Origin: an uncultured Porphyromonas sp.
GTDB lineage: Bacteria; Bacteroidota; Bacteroidia; Bacteroidales; Porphyromonadaceae
Assembly (NCBI GenBank): GCA_943912835.1
Contig: CALTVJ010000032.1
Coordinates: 1-18,682, forward strand
DNA length: 18,682 nucleotides
Direction: 5' to 3'
Shown here: one piece after another, positions 1 through 6,863 of the stretch
How the letters are laid out: each line of letters opens with the position of its first letter
Numbering within the stretch: position 1 is the first letter of the stretch
Notes under the pieces: generated by a model
What the model saw: the letters and a program-made list of their open reading frames with translations, nothing else
Databases searched by the model: none
What the model was told of the DNA's origin: nothing
Position numbers and translations under genes: made by a program

Positions 1-117
1 CTTCTTGTTCTTACAACTCAAAAGAGTTCTAGCATCTTGCTTGATTTTATCTAAGTATGGATAGGGAGTATGCTGTCTATTCTCTTAAATCTACTTTTTG
101 GATTCCTATGTGTTGGA
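1..117. other. AT-rich flank left of the rhs fragment, no supported gene
   Basis: These bases are visibly richer in A and T than the rhs-like sequence that begins near position 118. A reading frame opens at ATG 70 with a hydrophobic stretch (MLSILLNLLFGFLCVG) and runs straight into the rhs fragment. That stretch does not resemble any Rhs segment I know, so I read it as a chance in-frame fusion rather than a signal peptide. A short inverted repeat (AACTC-AAAA-GAGTT) lies near position 15. I cannot assign a function. Confidence 0.4.
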
Positions 118-797
118 CAGCTTCAGTTCGTCTACGACAGCGAGGAGCGACTCCTCAGGGCAAGCAACGAGAACTGGGAACACTATCACTTCGACTTGGA
201 CGACGCTGGCTTCGTCATCGGAGAGCGTGGCTTCGATAGGGGCTATCGCTCATATCAGAGAGACAGAGCGGGCAGAGTCATTAAGGAGACTCTACCCAGT
301 GGCAAGTTCAAGGAGTATGCATACGATAAGTGTGGTCGTGTAACACGCATCACACACGACTACGACAAGCTTGAGGAGCAGACCTACAGCTACTACAGCT
401 CGGGACGCCTGCAAGAGGCTAAGAACGAGCATGCCCTTGTGAATTTCCGCTATGACAATATGGGCTTGCCCGTGGAGGAGCGATGCAACGAACACAAGAT
501 ACTGAGAACCTATGACAAGCTGGGTCAGATCTCCACGCTGACAAGCTCATTGGGGGGCGAACCTCACTTATGAACGCAACGAGTTTGGTGAGCTCATCAA
601 CTTTAGGGCACAGCAGGGGGAGACGGAGGGGCAGTTCCTCTCGGAGCATAGCTACGACAGTCTGGGCTTTGAGCTGGAACGTATGCTACCTGGGGGCATC
701 AGACAGTCCTTTGCCTACGACAACATCGGTAGGCTCGTAGATAGCAAGACACGTCAGTCTGCTAAGCTACGCAGAGAACGCAAGTACCATTGGGGCA
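118..797 (+). pseudogene. Rhs/YD-repeat protein, internal fragment with frameshift
   Basis: The translation is a run of degenerate YD repeats: FVYDSEERLLRA, FDLDDAGFVIGERGFD, YQRDRAGRVIKETLPSG, YAYDKCGRVTRI, FRYDNMGLPVEER, then after a frame change FAYDNIGRLVDSKTR and RKYHWG. Such repeats build the beta-cage core of Rhs polymorphic toxins, which enclose a C-terminal toxin and are often exported by type VI secretion. Only the cage is present: there is no N-terminal export region, no terminal core motif and no toxin tip. The first frame ends at a stop at 571-573. The repeats continue in the next frame (SLGANLTYERNEFGELINF) if one base is removed from the G6 run at 552-557, so the gene is broken or the base is a sequencing error. 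It is richer in G and C than the genes after position 1300, which suggests transferred or relic DNA. At its right edge it passes without a gap into an IS30 transposase fragment. Confidence 0.8.
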
Positions 798-1230
798 AGG
801 AGGCCATCCTTACACTCGTAGATAGACTACAGGTTATCTTATCATCGAACGACTCCCTCAAGGGAAGAATGCTAAATCTCTAACCAAAACGCTTATCAAG
901 CGTATCAGACCGCTGGTAAAGGCAGGAAAAATACACTCTATAACTACGGACAACGGCAGTGAATTCTCTGATTTTGAATGCATTGAACGTAAACTCCGCA
1001 TACCTATCTACTTCGCTCGTCCTTATCGTTCTACTGATAAACCGCATATCGAGCATGCAAACAAACTCATACGACAATATCTCCTCAAAGGGTCTTCTTT
1101 TGCCAACGTCTCCCAAGCTGACTGCAAGAGGATACAAGACAAACTAAACCACAGACCAAGAAAGAAACTAGGATACAAAACTCCATTCCCAATCTTTAAC
1201 CTGAATTTAACACACCGTTGCACTGGATAG
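798..1230 (+). pseudogene. IS30-family transposase, C-terminal fragment with frameshift
   Basis: IS30-family transposases are DDE enzymes with an N-terminal helix-turn-helix region and a C-terminal catalytic core. Here only the core is left. KEAILTLVDR lies in the frame of the preceding rhs piece. The rest, from GYLIIERLPQG at 832, lies in another frame and runs to TAG 1228-1230. About one base seems to be missing between VDR and GYLI. The second frame has no usable ATG. Typical family motifs are present: TTDNGSEF with the second catalytic Asp, YFARPYRS, IEHANKLIRQY with the catalytic Glu, and NHRPRKKLGYKTP. The DNA-binding N-terminus and the left end of the element are absent, so the copy cannot transpose. 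I could not identify a convincing right terminal inverted repeat after the stop. Confidence 0.82.
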
Positions 1231-1289
1231 TGAAAGCTGCACTGTTAAAGATTTGATGCGAGTGCCCTGTCTATGTGGTAGCTTTTCTG

Positions 1290-1297
1290 TAATTTTG
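1290..1297 (+). promoter_or_regulatory. Candidate Bacteroidetes -7 element (TAATTTTG)
   Basis: TAATTTTG matches the Bacteroidetes primary sigma factor -7 consensus TAnnTTTG and lies 34 bases before the start at 1332. No TTTG box is found at the usual 19-21 base spacing upstream. The nearest, at 1252-1255, is too far away. It would drive the gene block beginning at 1332. Confidence 0.45.
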
Positions 1298-1331
1298 ACA
1301 AAAAATGATGTATTAAGAGAACTGATCTATT

Positions 1332-1661
1332 ATGAGTGAAGAGTTATTGGGCTACGATGACATTAAGGCCGTCGAATTTATCCGAAACTATATACCACAA
1401 GAGCTGAAAGAGCTTGTTAGTGATGATGATATCGTATACTTTGTCGATTTAATTTATGATTTCTACGAGAGCAGAGGTATTTTGGGCGAGGAGTTTGATG
1501 ACGAAGAAGGAGAGTTTGAATTTGATGACGAAGAGCTTCTCGATTATGTCGTAAAAAATGCTCGTAAAGATGAAGTCGGTCAGTTTGACAAGGAGCAAAT
1601 ACGTTTCATAGTACAAGGTGAAATGGCTTATAACGAGTCCTTAGGTTTATTTGAAGATTAG
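1332..1661 (+). CDS. Conserved acidic protein of unknown function, Bacteroidales type
   Basis: This 109-residue protein is very acidic, with a run of Asp and Glu around residues 55-70. It has no signal peptide, membrane segment or cysteine, so it is probably cytosolic. I recognise it as similar to a small uncharacterised protein of Bacteroidales with the pattern YDDIKAVEFIRNYIPQELK, DDDIVYFVDLIYDFYESRG and FIVQGEMAYNESLGLFED. No function is known to me. It is followed after 3 bases by trmB and is probably in one transcript with trmB and mrp, so a supporting role in RNA or cofactor metabolism is possible but unproven. The start at 1332 gives the conserved N-terminus. No clear ribosome binding site precedes it, as is usual in this phylum. 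Confidence 0.8.
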   Translation: MSEELLGYDDIKAVEFIRNYIPQELKELVSDDDIVYFVDLIYDFYESRGILGEEFDDEEGEFEFDDEELLDYVVKNARKDEVGQFDKEQIRFIVQGEMAYNESLGLFED

Positions 1662-1664
1662 GCG

Positions 1665-2420
1665 ATGGGCAAAAATAAACTTGCAAAGTTTGCCCAAATG
1701 GAGGAATACCCCCATGTTTTCCAATATCCATGGGCGAGAATTTCGCAAGAATCTTTCCCGTTGAAAGGCTCTTGGCGAAGAGATTTCTTTGGTAACGACA
1801 ATCCGATTGTCTTGGAGCTTGGCTGTGGTAAGGGTGAATATGCTGTCGGCTTAGCAGAGCGATTCCCCAACAAAAACTTTATTGGAGTCGACATTAAAGG
1901 TGCACGCATGTGGACAGGCGCAAAAGATAGTTATGAACGTGGACTGAAGAATGTCGCCTTCTTACGTACTGAAATAGAGTTGCTGGAGCACTTCTTTTCG
2001 CAAGGCGAGGTTGATGAGATTTGGATAACTTTTCCAGACCCTCAGATGAAGAAGGTAAGTAAGCGACTTACTGGGACTCGATTTATTGAGCGTTATCTAC
2101 GCGTTTTGCGTGACAAAGGCATTATACACCTCAAAACAGATAGCCCTTTTTTATACCACTATACTAAGGCTATGATTGAGGGAAATAACTTGCCAGTACT
2201 CCAAGAAACGAGCGATTTATACGCTGGTGATATTGTTAGCGACATCTTAGATATTAAGACCTACTACGAACGACAATGGTTGGCTAGAGGTCTAACTATA
2301 AAATACATTCAGTTTGTGGCAACTAAGCCTCAAACAACTTTTGTTGAGCCAGAGGTAGAGCTAGATTATGATGACTACCGAAGCTTCGGGCGTAATGCAC
2401 GCACTCTGCTCAAATCTTAA
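1665..2420 (+). CDS. trmB: tRNA (guanine-N7-)-methyltransferase TrmB
   Basis: TrmB transfers a methyl group from S-adenosylmethionine to N7 of G46 in the variable loop of tRNA, in the cytosol. The 251-residue protein shows the SAM-binding loop VLELGCGKGEYAVGLAERF at about residues 49-67, followed by FIGVDIKGARMW, where the Asp should contact the cofactor. The family substrate motif appears as ITFPDPQMKKVSKRLTGTRF at 121-140 (usually WFPDPW.K.RH.KRR), the Bacteroidetes-style variant. The C-terminal LKTDSPFLYHYT matches the family. The ATG at 1665 lies 3 bases after the stop of the upstream acidic protein, so the two are almost certainly translated from one mRNA. The stop is followed after 11 bases by mrp. 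Confidence 0.95.
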   Translation: MGKNKLAKFAQMEEYPHVFQYPWARISQESFPLKGSWRRDFFGNDNPIVLELGCGKGEYAVGLAERFPNKNFIGVDIKGARMWTGAKDSYERGLKNVAFLRTEIELLEHFFSQGEVDEIWITFPDPQMKKVSKRLTGTRFIERYLRVLRDKGIIHLKTDSPFLYHYTKAMIEGNNLPVLQETSDLYAGDIVSDILDIKTYYERQWLARGLTIKYIQFVATKPQTTFVEPEVELDYDDYRSFGRNARTLLKS

Positions 2421-2431
2421 ATTAAAGTAAT

Positions 2432-3538
2432 ATGACTTTATATCCAAACCTAATCCTCGAAGCATTAAGTAAAGTGCGCTATCCTGGTACAGGGCAAAAC
2501 CTTGTTGAGGCTGGTATGGTCGAGGACGATATACGTATTGAGGGAAAAAAAGTAAGTTTCTCTTTGATATTTGACAAGCCTAACTCTCCTTTTATCAAGA
2601 GTGTAGTTAAGGCTGCCGAAAGTGCTATTTTGGCTTACATTAGCCCTGATGTTGAGATTAAGGGAAATATAAGTGTTAAAGTTCCAGAAGTGCAGCCAAA
2701 AGTTGAGGCTAAACTATTGCCTGATGTTAAGAATGTTTTGGCGATTTTTTCGGGTAAAGGCGGTGTAGGTAAAAGTACAGTTTCTGCCAATTTAGCTGTA
2801 GCTTTGGCGCAAGCTGGATACAAAGTCGGCTTGCTTGATGCTGATATTTTTGGGCCTTCTGCTCCTTTGATGTTTGGGTGTGAAGATGCTCGACCTATGT
2901 TAGAGGAGGTTGATGGACGAGAGCTCATATCTCCGATTGAGCGTTATGGTGTCAAGGTTCTCTCCATGGGCTTTTTTGTTGATAAAGCTAGTCCCGTTTT
3001 GTGGCGTGGTAGTATGGCGAGTAATGCCCTTAAACAATTACTCAGTGAGGGTAATTGGGGAGAGCTAGATTACCTTTTACTGGATATGCCTCCTGGAACG
3101 AGCGATATACACCTTACTCTCGTACAGACTTTGGGGCTTACAGGGGCTTTGGTCGTAACGACACCGCAACAAGTTGCGTTGGCTGATGCAATCAAGGGTA
3201 TTGGTATGTTCCTTGATGAAAAAATTGGTGTTCCCGTCTTGGGCTTAGTGGAGAATATGGCTTGGTTTACCCCTGCTGAGCTCCCTCAGAATAAATATTA
3301 TATCTTTGGGAAAGATGGCGGACGTCAGCTTTCAAGCGAACTAAATATCCCTCTACTGGGACAAATCCCTTTGGTGCAAAGCATCTGTGAGAGTGGAGAT
3401 AAGGGGCAACCTGTTGCTATGAATGAGGATAGCTTGACCAGTGTATTCTTCCGTCAGCTAGCTCTAAATGTAGTTGAGGCTGTCCAGAAACGTAATGAGG
3501 AGCAAGCTCCTACGCAGCGTGTCGAAGTAACACGATAA
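2432..3538 (+). CDS. mrp: Mrp/NBP35-type ATP-binding iron-sulfur carrier protein
   Basis: Mrp (ApbC) proteins are dimeric P-loop ATPases of the SIMIBI class that help deliver [4Fe-4S] clusters to target proteins. The 368-residue product has an N-terminal MIP18/DUF59 domain (about 1-85) and a ParA/MinD-like ATPase domain. The deviant Walker A is GKGGVGKST at 108-116, with LLDADIFGPSAP at 134-145 and LLLDMPPGTSD at 216-225. The segment where many Mrp proteins carry a CxxC cluster-binding pair reads ENMAWFTPAELPQNKYYIFG (274-293) and has no cysteine. The protein contains only two Cys (150 and 319), far apart. I recall this variant from other Bacteroidetes Mrp proteins, so it is probably a lineage trait. 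It sits 11 bases after trmB and just before rnpB. Confidence 0.93.
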   Translation: MTLYPNLILEALSKVRYPGTGQNLVEAGMVEDDIRIEGKKVSFSLIFDKPNSPFIKSVVKAAESAILAYISPDVEIKGNISVKVPEVQPKVEAKLLPDVKNVLAIFSGKGGVGKSTVSANLAVALAQAGYKVGLLDADIFGPSAPLMFGCEDARPMLEEVDGRELISPIERYGVKVLSMGFFVDKASPVLWRGSMASNALKQLLSEGNWGELDYLLLDMPPGTSDIHLTLVQTLGLTGALVVTTPQQVALADAIKGIGMFLDEKIGVPVLGLVENMAWFTPAELPQNKYYIFGKDGGRQLSSELNIPLLGQIPLVQSICESGDKGQPVAMNEDSLTSVFFRQLALNVVEAVQKRNEEQAPTQRVEVTR

Positions 3539-3561
3539 ACTATAAATATAAAAAAGGAGTA

Positions 3562-3950
3562 AGATACTTGGGTGGTCTGTCGCGTCCCTGACTTTATGGT
3601 CTTGTGATGAGGAACGTCCGAGCAACGCAGAGCACCATACTACCTAACGGGTAGCAGGTCGTGAGGTTTGAGTAGCGTAACAGAGAATGACAGCCAATAC
3701 GAAGCTGTTTCGTAATTGGTGATGGTGAAAAGGTGAGGTAAGAGCTCACCGGTCTTGGTAGCAATATCAAGAGCCGTACGCCTTATGGGTTGCAAAATCA
3801 TGTAAACCGACGTTACGAGGGTTGCTCGCCCCATGTCGGAGGGTAGATTGCTAGAGCCACATAGTGATGTGTGGTCGAGATAAATGACAGACGCAGAGTG
3901 TAACATGAATGTTTACTCTGTACAGAACTCGGCTTATAGCCCAAGTATCT
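3562..3950 (+). ncRNA. rnpB: RNase P RNA, bacterial class A
   Basis: This is the catalytic RNA of ribonuclease P, which removes the 5' leader of precursor tRNAs. The ends form a perfect 11-bp P1 helix: AGATACTTGGG at 3562-3572 pairs with CCCAAGTATCT at 3940-3950. Conserved regions are in order: GAGGAACGTCCGAGC at 3609-3623 (P4 5' strand region), ACAGAGAATGACAGCC at 3680-3695, AGATAAATGACAG at 3878-3890 and ACAGAACTCGGCTTATAG at 3922-3939. The length of about 389 nt is normal for a type A RNA. The gene starts 23 bases after mrp and ends 35 bases before the yihY start, in the same orientation. It shows no clear TAnnTTTG element just upstream, so it may be cut from a longer transcript. Open reading frames inside it on either strand should be ignored. 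Confidence 0.96.
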
Positions 3951-3985
3951 ACTTCTTTTTATCATCAAGATATAGAATCCATCTA

Positions 3986-5347
3986 ATGAGAGGTAAACAA
4001 CAAAAGTATTACAGAGGATTTCGTTACTATTTGCTACGGTTATATCGCTTTCTAAGGCTTGATATGTGGCAGGTTACCAGAGAGGAGACTCCATCTGTTT
4101 TACGACCTCTTGTCGATGTGATTAAAGTCGTGTATCAGACAACTCGAGCAGGGATTGAAGACAATCTTATGGGGCGTGCAGCGTCATTGACTTACAGCAC
4201 CGTTTTATCTATTGTCCCTATGCTTGCTGTTATTGTCGGCATTGCCAAAGGCTTTGGTTTACAAAATGTTGTGCGTAATACCTTAATTGATTCTTTACCT
4301 GCTCAGAGAGAACAATTAGAACAAGCCTTTGTGTACGTTGAGAATTATTTAGAGCAAGTACAGGGAGGCTTATTTATCGGGTTAGGCTTAGGGATATTAC
4401 TTTATACAGTAATTATTCTAATTGCAACGATTGAAGATTCATTTAATGAGATATGGCAAGCGCCACATGCTAGACCTTGGACAAGACGCATTCTCGATTA
4501 TCTGGGTTGGTTTATACTTCTACCTTTTGTTCTGACAATATCAAGTCTCTTTTCAATAGTATCGAGTGCGATAAAAAATACGGTACTTGTAGAGATTGAC
4601 TTGTTTAATACTTTAATTAATTATAGCTTGGCAGGAGTGCCGCTTTTGATATCGATTGTAGTTTTTGCTTCAATGTATTTTCTGCTCCCCAATGTCAAAG
4701 TCAAGTTACTCCCTGCTCTTATTGCAGGCGTGGTTGCTGGGTTAGGTTATCATATATTGCAAAGCTTGTATATTGATGGTGTTATTTGGATATCTCGCTA
4801 TAATGCAATATATGGTAGTTTTGCGGCTTTTCCTCTATTATTGCTTTTCATACAGGCTTCTTGGACGATTACACTCTTTGGTGCACAATTAAGTTATACG
4901 ATACAAAATATCAATAGCTTTACTTTTGAGCATTTGGTGTACAAAACTACACGTCGCTATCGAGACTTTGTTGCACTTCTTATCCTACAAAGGATGTTAC
5001 AGCGTTTCCGCCAAGAAGGACAACAGCCTTATACCTTAGAAGAATTGAGTCGAGAATGTAAGATCCCACTACGTCTTACAGCCTCTACTCTCGCTTTCCT
5101 TGAAGAAACTCAACTAATTACAGAGGTCCTTTGGTGTAAAAATAGTGACAATCGTTTCTATCAACCAGCGGTTAACCCTGAGTTAATGACTATATCTTAT
5201 GTAGTCGAACGACTTGATAGACATGGCTCAGAAGATTTTCGAATTGATCGCTATGGTAAATATTTATCTGTTTGGCAAGCCACGTTAGTGAGTCGTGGCC
5301 TTGAACACAAAGACCTCAAGCCATCAACACTTATTCAAGATTTATAA
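3986..5347 (+). CDS. yihY: YihY/BrkB-family inner membrane protein (not RNase BN)
   Basis: This is a 453-residue multi-pass membrane protein. Hydrophobic segments lie at about 66-88, 128-150, 170-193, 215-235, 242-263 and 277-305. Family signatures are RAASLTYSTVLSIVPMLAV, DSFNEIW and YNAIYGSFAAFPLLLLFIQ. The residues after about 320 form a soluble tail with a winged-helix-like look (YTLEELSRECKIPLRLTAST). The biochemical role of the family is unsettled. It was long mislabelled ribonuclease BN, but true RNase BN is an RNase Z homologue, and the real RNase Z of this locus is encoded at 5818. The frame is open from ATG 3884, but that ATG lies inside the conserved AGATAAATGA of rnpB. The start at 3986, 35 bases after rnpB ends, gives the normal N-terminus. 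It is followed by tadA after 18 bases. Confidence 0.9.
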   Translation: MRGKQQKYYRGFRYYLLRLYRFLRLDMWQVTREETPSVLRPLVDVIKVVYQTTRAGIEDNLMGRAASLTYSTVLSIVPMLAVIVGIAKGFGLQNVVRNTLIDSLPAQREQLEQAFVYVENYLEQVQGGLFIGLGLGILLYTVIILIATIEDSFNEIWQAPHARPWTRRILDYLGWFILLPFVLTISSLFSIVSSAIKNTVLVEIDLFNTLINYSLAGVPLLISIVVFASMYFLLPNVKVKLLPALIAGVVAGLGYHILQSLYIDGVIWISRYNAIYGSFAAFPLLLLFIQASWTITLFGAQLSYTIQNINSFTFEHLVYKTTRRYRDFVALLILQRMLQRFRQEGQQPYTLEELSRECKIPLRLTASTLAFLEETQLITEVLWCKNSDNRFYQPAVNPELMTISYVVERLDRHGSEDFRIDRYGKYLSVWQATLVSRGLEHKDLKPSTLIQDL

Positions 5348-5365
5348 GCTCTCGTAAATAGATGT

Positions 5366-5815
5366 ATGAGTCGAAGTAAAGACAATCAAGACGAGTTTTT
5401 TATGCGTGCAGCTTTAGAAGAAGCTGCTTTGGCTTACAAGGCTGGAGAGGTACCTATTGGAGCGGTACTAGTTTATGGCAATCGCATTATCAGTCGTGGT
5501 CATAATCAAACAGAGCAACTTAATGACCCGACTGCACATGCCGAGCTATTATGTATTAGCTCGGCGTCCTCGTTTCTAGAAAGCAAATACCTACCAGAAT
5601 GCAAGCTATATGTAACAATTGAGCCTTGTGCTATGTGTGCTGGGGCTATACGCTGGGCAAGGCTTCAAGAGCTAGTTTATGGTGCAAGTGAAGATAAGTC
5701 TGGTTATCATAATTATAGCCAAGATATTATCCCTAAAGGATGCAATGTGCGAGGGGGGATTCTGGCAACAGAAGCACGAGAGTTAATGAGTAGTTTTTTT
5801 AAGTCTAAACGATAA
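5366..5815 (+). CDS. tadA: tRNA-specific adenosine deaminase TadA
   Basis: TadA converts adenosine-34 to inosine at the wobble position of tRNA-Arg(ACG) by zinc-dependent hydrolytic deamination. The 149-residue protein has the full cytidine/deoxycytidylate deaminase-like active site. HAE lies at 58-60 within DPTAHAELLCI (His zinc ligand, Glu proton shuttle) and PCAMCAGAI at 87-95 supplies Cys 88 and Cys 91. The N-terminal EVPIGAVLVY and the RWARLQELVYGASEDKSG stretch after the zinc site fit TadA better than guanine deaminase. Length is close to the usual 150-170 residues. It lies between yihY and rnz, with only 2 bases before the rnz start, so translational coupling with rnz is likely. Confidence 0.93.
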   Translation: MSRSKDNQDEFFMRAALEEAALAYKAGEVPIGAVLVYGNRIISRGHNQTEQLNDPTAHAELLCISSASSFLESKYLPECKLYVTIEPCAMCAGAIRWARLQELVYGASEDKSGYHNYSQDIIPKGCNVRGGILATEARELMSSFFKSKR

Positions 5816-5817
5816 GG

Positions 5818-6732
5818 ATGTCTGACTTTAGATTACATATTTTAGGTTGTGGCTCAGCTCTTCCAACTCGTCGTCATCTTCCTACAGCACAAGCACTAGA
5901 ATTACGAGGTAAGATATATCTCATTGATTGTGGAGAGGGGACGCAGAGGCAAATACGTCAAATGGGTTTATCTTTTGAAGCAATCACTTGTATATTTATT
6001 ACACATCATCATGGCGACCATATATTTGGCTTGCCTGGATTGCTCTCATCATTGAGTATGTTGGGACGCACGCGCACTTTACAGATCATCGGACCTCGTG
6101 GGACAAAACAGCTATTGAAGGATATATGTCGTGTTTTTCTCGATTGGATACAATTTGATCTCTCTATACAAGAGTTTGATGATAGAGAAAATTGCAAGGT
6201 GTTTGAAGATAAGAGCATCGAAGTTTTATCTATTCCTCTTCAGCATCGTTTGCCTTGTCAAGGCTATCTATTTAGGGAAAAAGTACCCTTGAGGCATATA
6301 GATAAAGCAAGTTGTCAGTTTTATGGTGTGCCTTTGTCGTGTTATCCAGCTTTATTGAGAGGTGAGGATTGGCTTAGTCCAGATGGAGAGTTAATAACCA
6401 ATCAAAGGCTAACTCGAGCTCACAAGCCTGCTCGTAGTTATGCGGTTTGTACAGATACATGTTATCTACCTAATCTGCATCAATATATCCAACATGTAGA
6501 TACATTGTATCACGAAGCGACTTTTTTGGATGGCGATGAAGAACGTGCTAAGCAAACACAGCACAGTACTGCACGACAAGCTGCTATGGTAGCACGTGAT
6601 GCTCAGGTTGGGCGTTTACTCCTAGGTCATTACTCGGCAAGATATAGTAGTACTAAGCCATTCTTAAAGCAAGCACAAGAAGTCTTTGATAACACCTATA
6701 CTTGTGATGAAGGGATGACCTTCGATTTATAG
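5818..6732 (+). CDS. rnz: Ribonuclease Z (tRNA 3'-processing endonuclease)
   Basis: RNase Z cuts precursor tRNAs at the discriminator base so that the 3' CCA end can be formed or exposed. It is a binuclear zinc metallo-beta-lactamase-fold enzyme. The 304-residue length is that of the short bacterial form. The metal site is complete: HxHxDH at 63-68 (THHHGDH in context), His 143 in LQHRLPCQGY, Asp 213 in YAVCTDTCY and His 271 in LLLGHYSARY. The family motif around His 249 (QHSTARQAAMVA) is also present. The N-terminal LHILGCGSALPT is typical. Start ATG 5818 follows the tadA stop by 2 bases, with GGATG giving little room for a ribosome binding site. The tadA-rnz pairing and nearby rnpB and trmB make this a tRNA-maturation neighbourhood. 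Confidence 0.95.
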   Translation: MSDFRLHILGCGSALPTRRHLPTAQALELRGKIYLIDCGEGTQRQIRQMGLSFEAITCIFITHHHGDHIFGLPGLLSSLSMLGRTRTLQIIGPRGTKQLLKDICRVFLDWIQFDLSIQEFDDRENCKVFEDKSIEVLSIPLQHRLPCQGYLFREKVPLRHIDKASCQFYGVPLSCYPALLRGEDWLSPDGELITNQRLTRAHKPARSYAVCTDTCYLPNLHQYIQHVDTLYHEATFLDGDEERAKQTQHSTARQAAMVARDAQVGRLLLGHYSARYSSTKPFLKQAQEVFDNTYTCDEGMTFDL

Positions 6733-6818
6733 AGGTGTTTACAAAAATGTAATTGTTTCATAGAGTTTGTATATAATGTATATATAGTTCTTCAATCGAT
6801 AAAATAGAATGAGACCTT

Positions 6819-6826
6819 TACCTTTG
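6819..6826 (+). promoter_or_regulatory. Candidate -7 promoter element (TACCTTTG) of ahpC
   Basis: TACCTTTG is an exact match to the Bacteroidetes -7 consensus TAnnTTTG. It lies 37 bases before the ahpC start, a suitable distance for a short leader. The -33 TTTG box is not evident at the usual spacing, which fits a promoter that needs an activator. In Bacteroidetes ahpC is commonly controlled by the peroxide regulator OxyR, but I could not find a convincing OxyR site in 6733-6818. A weak TTACA-AAAA-TGTAA stem at 6739-6752 may mark the end of the rnz transcript. Confidence 0.6.
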
Positions 6827-6863
6827 TAAAACAATAACTAATAACTTAAAGAATTAAAGACCT

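Noticed and set aside
70..117. Hydrophobic N-terminus (MLSILLNLLFGFLCVG) as a signal peptide of the rhs fragment
   Set aside because: It falls in AT-rich DNA before the composition step, Rhs cores do not begin this way, and the rest of the gene is broken. A chance fusion is simpler.
3640..3906. An 88-codon open frame on the minus strand
   Set aside because: It lies wholly inside the RNase P RNA gene, whose structure and conserved motifs explain the sequence.
6760..6795. Possible OxyR-type site (ATAG-N7-ATAT-N7-ATAT) upstream of ahpC
   Set aside because: Only the first half-site matches the consensus. The later ones fall on TATATA sequence with wrong bases, so it is not better than chance in AT-rich DNA.
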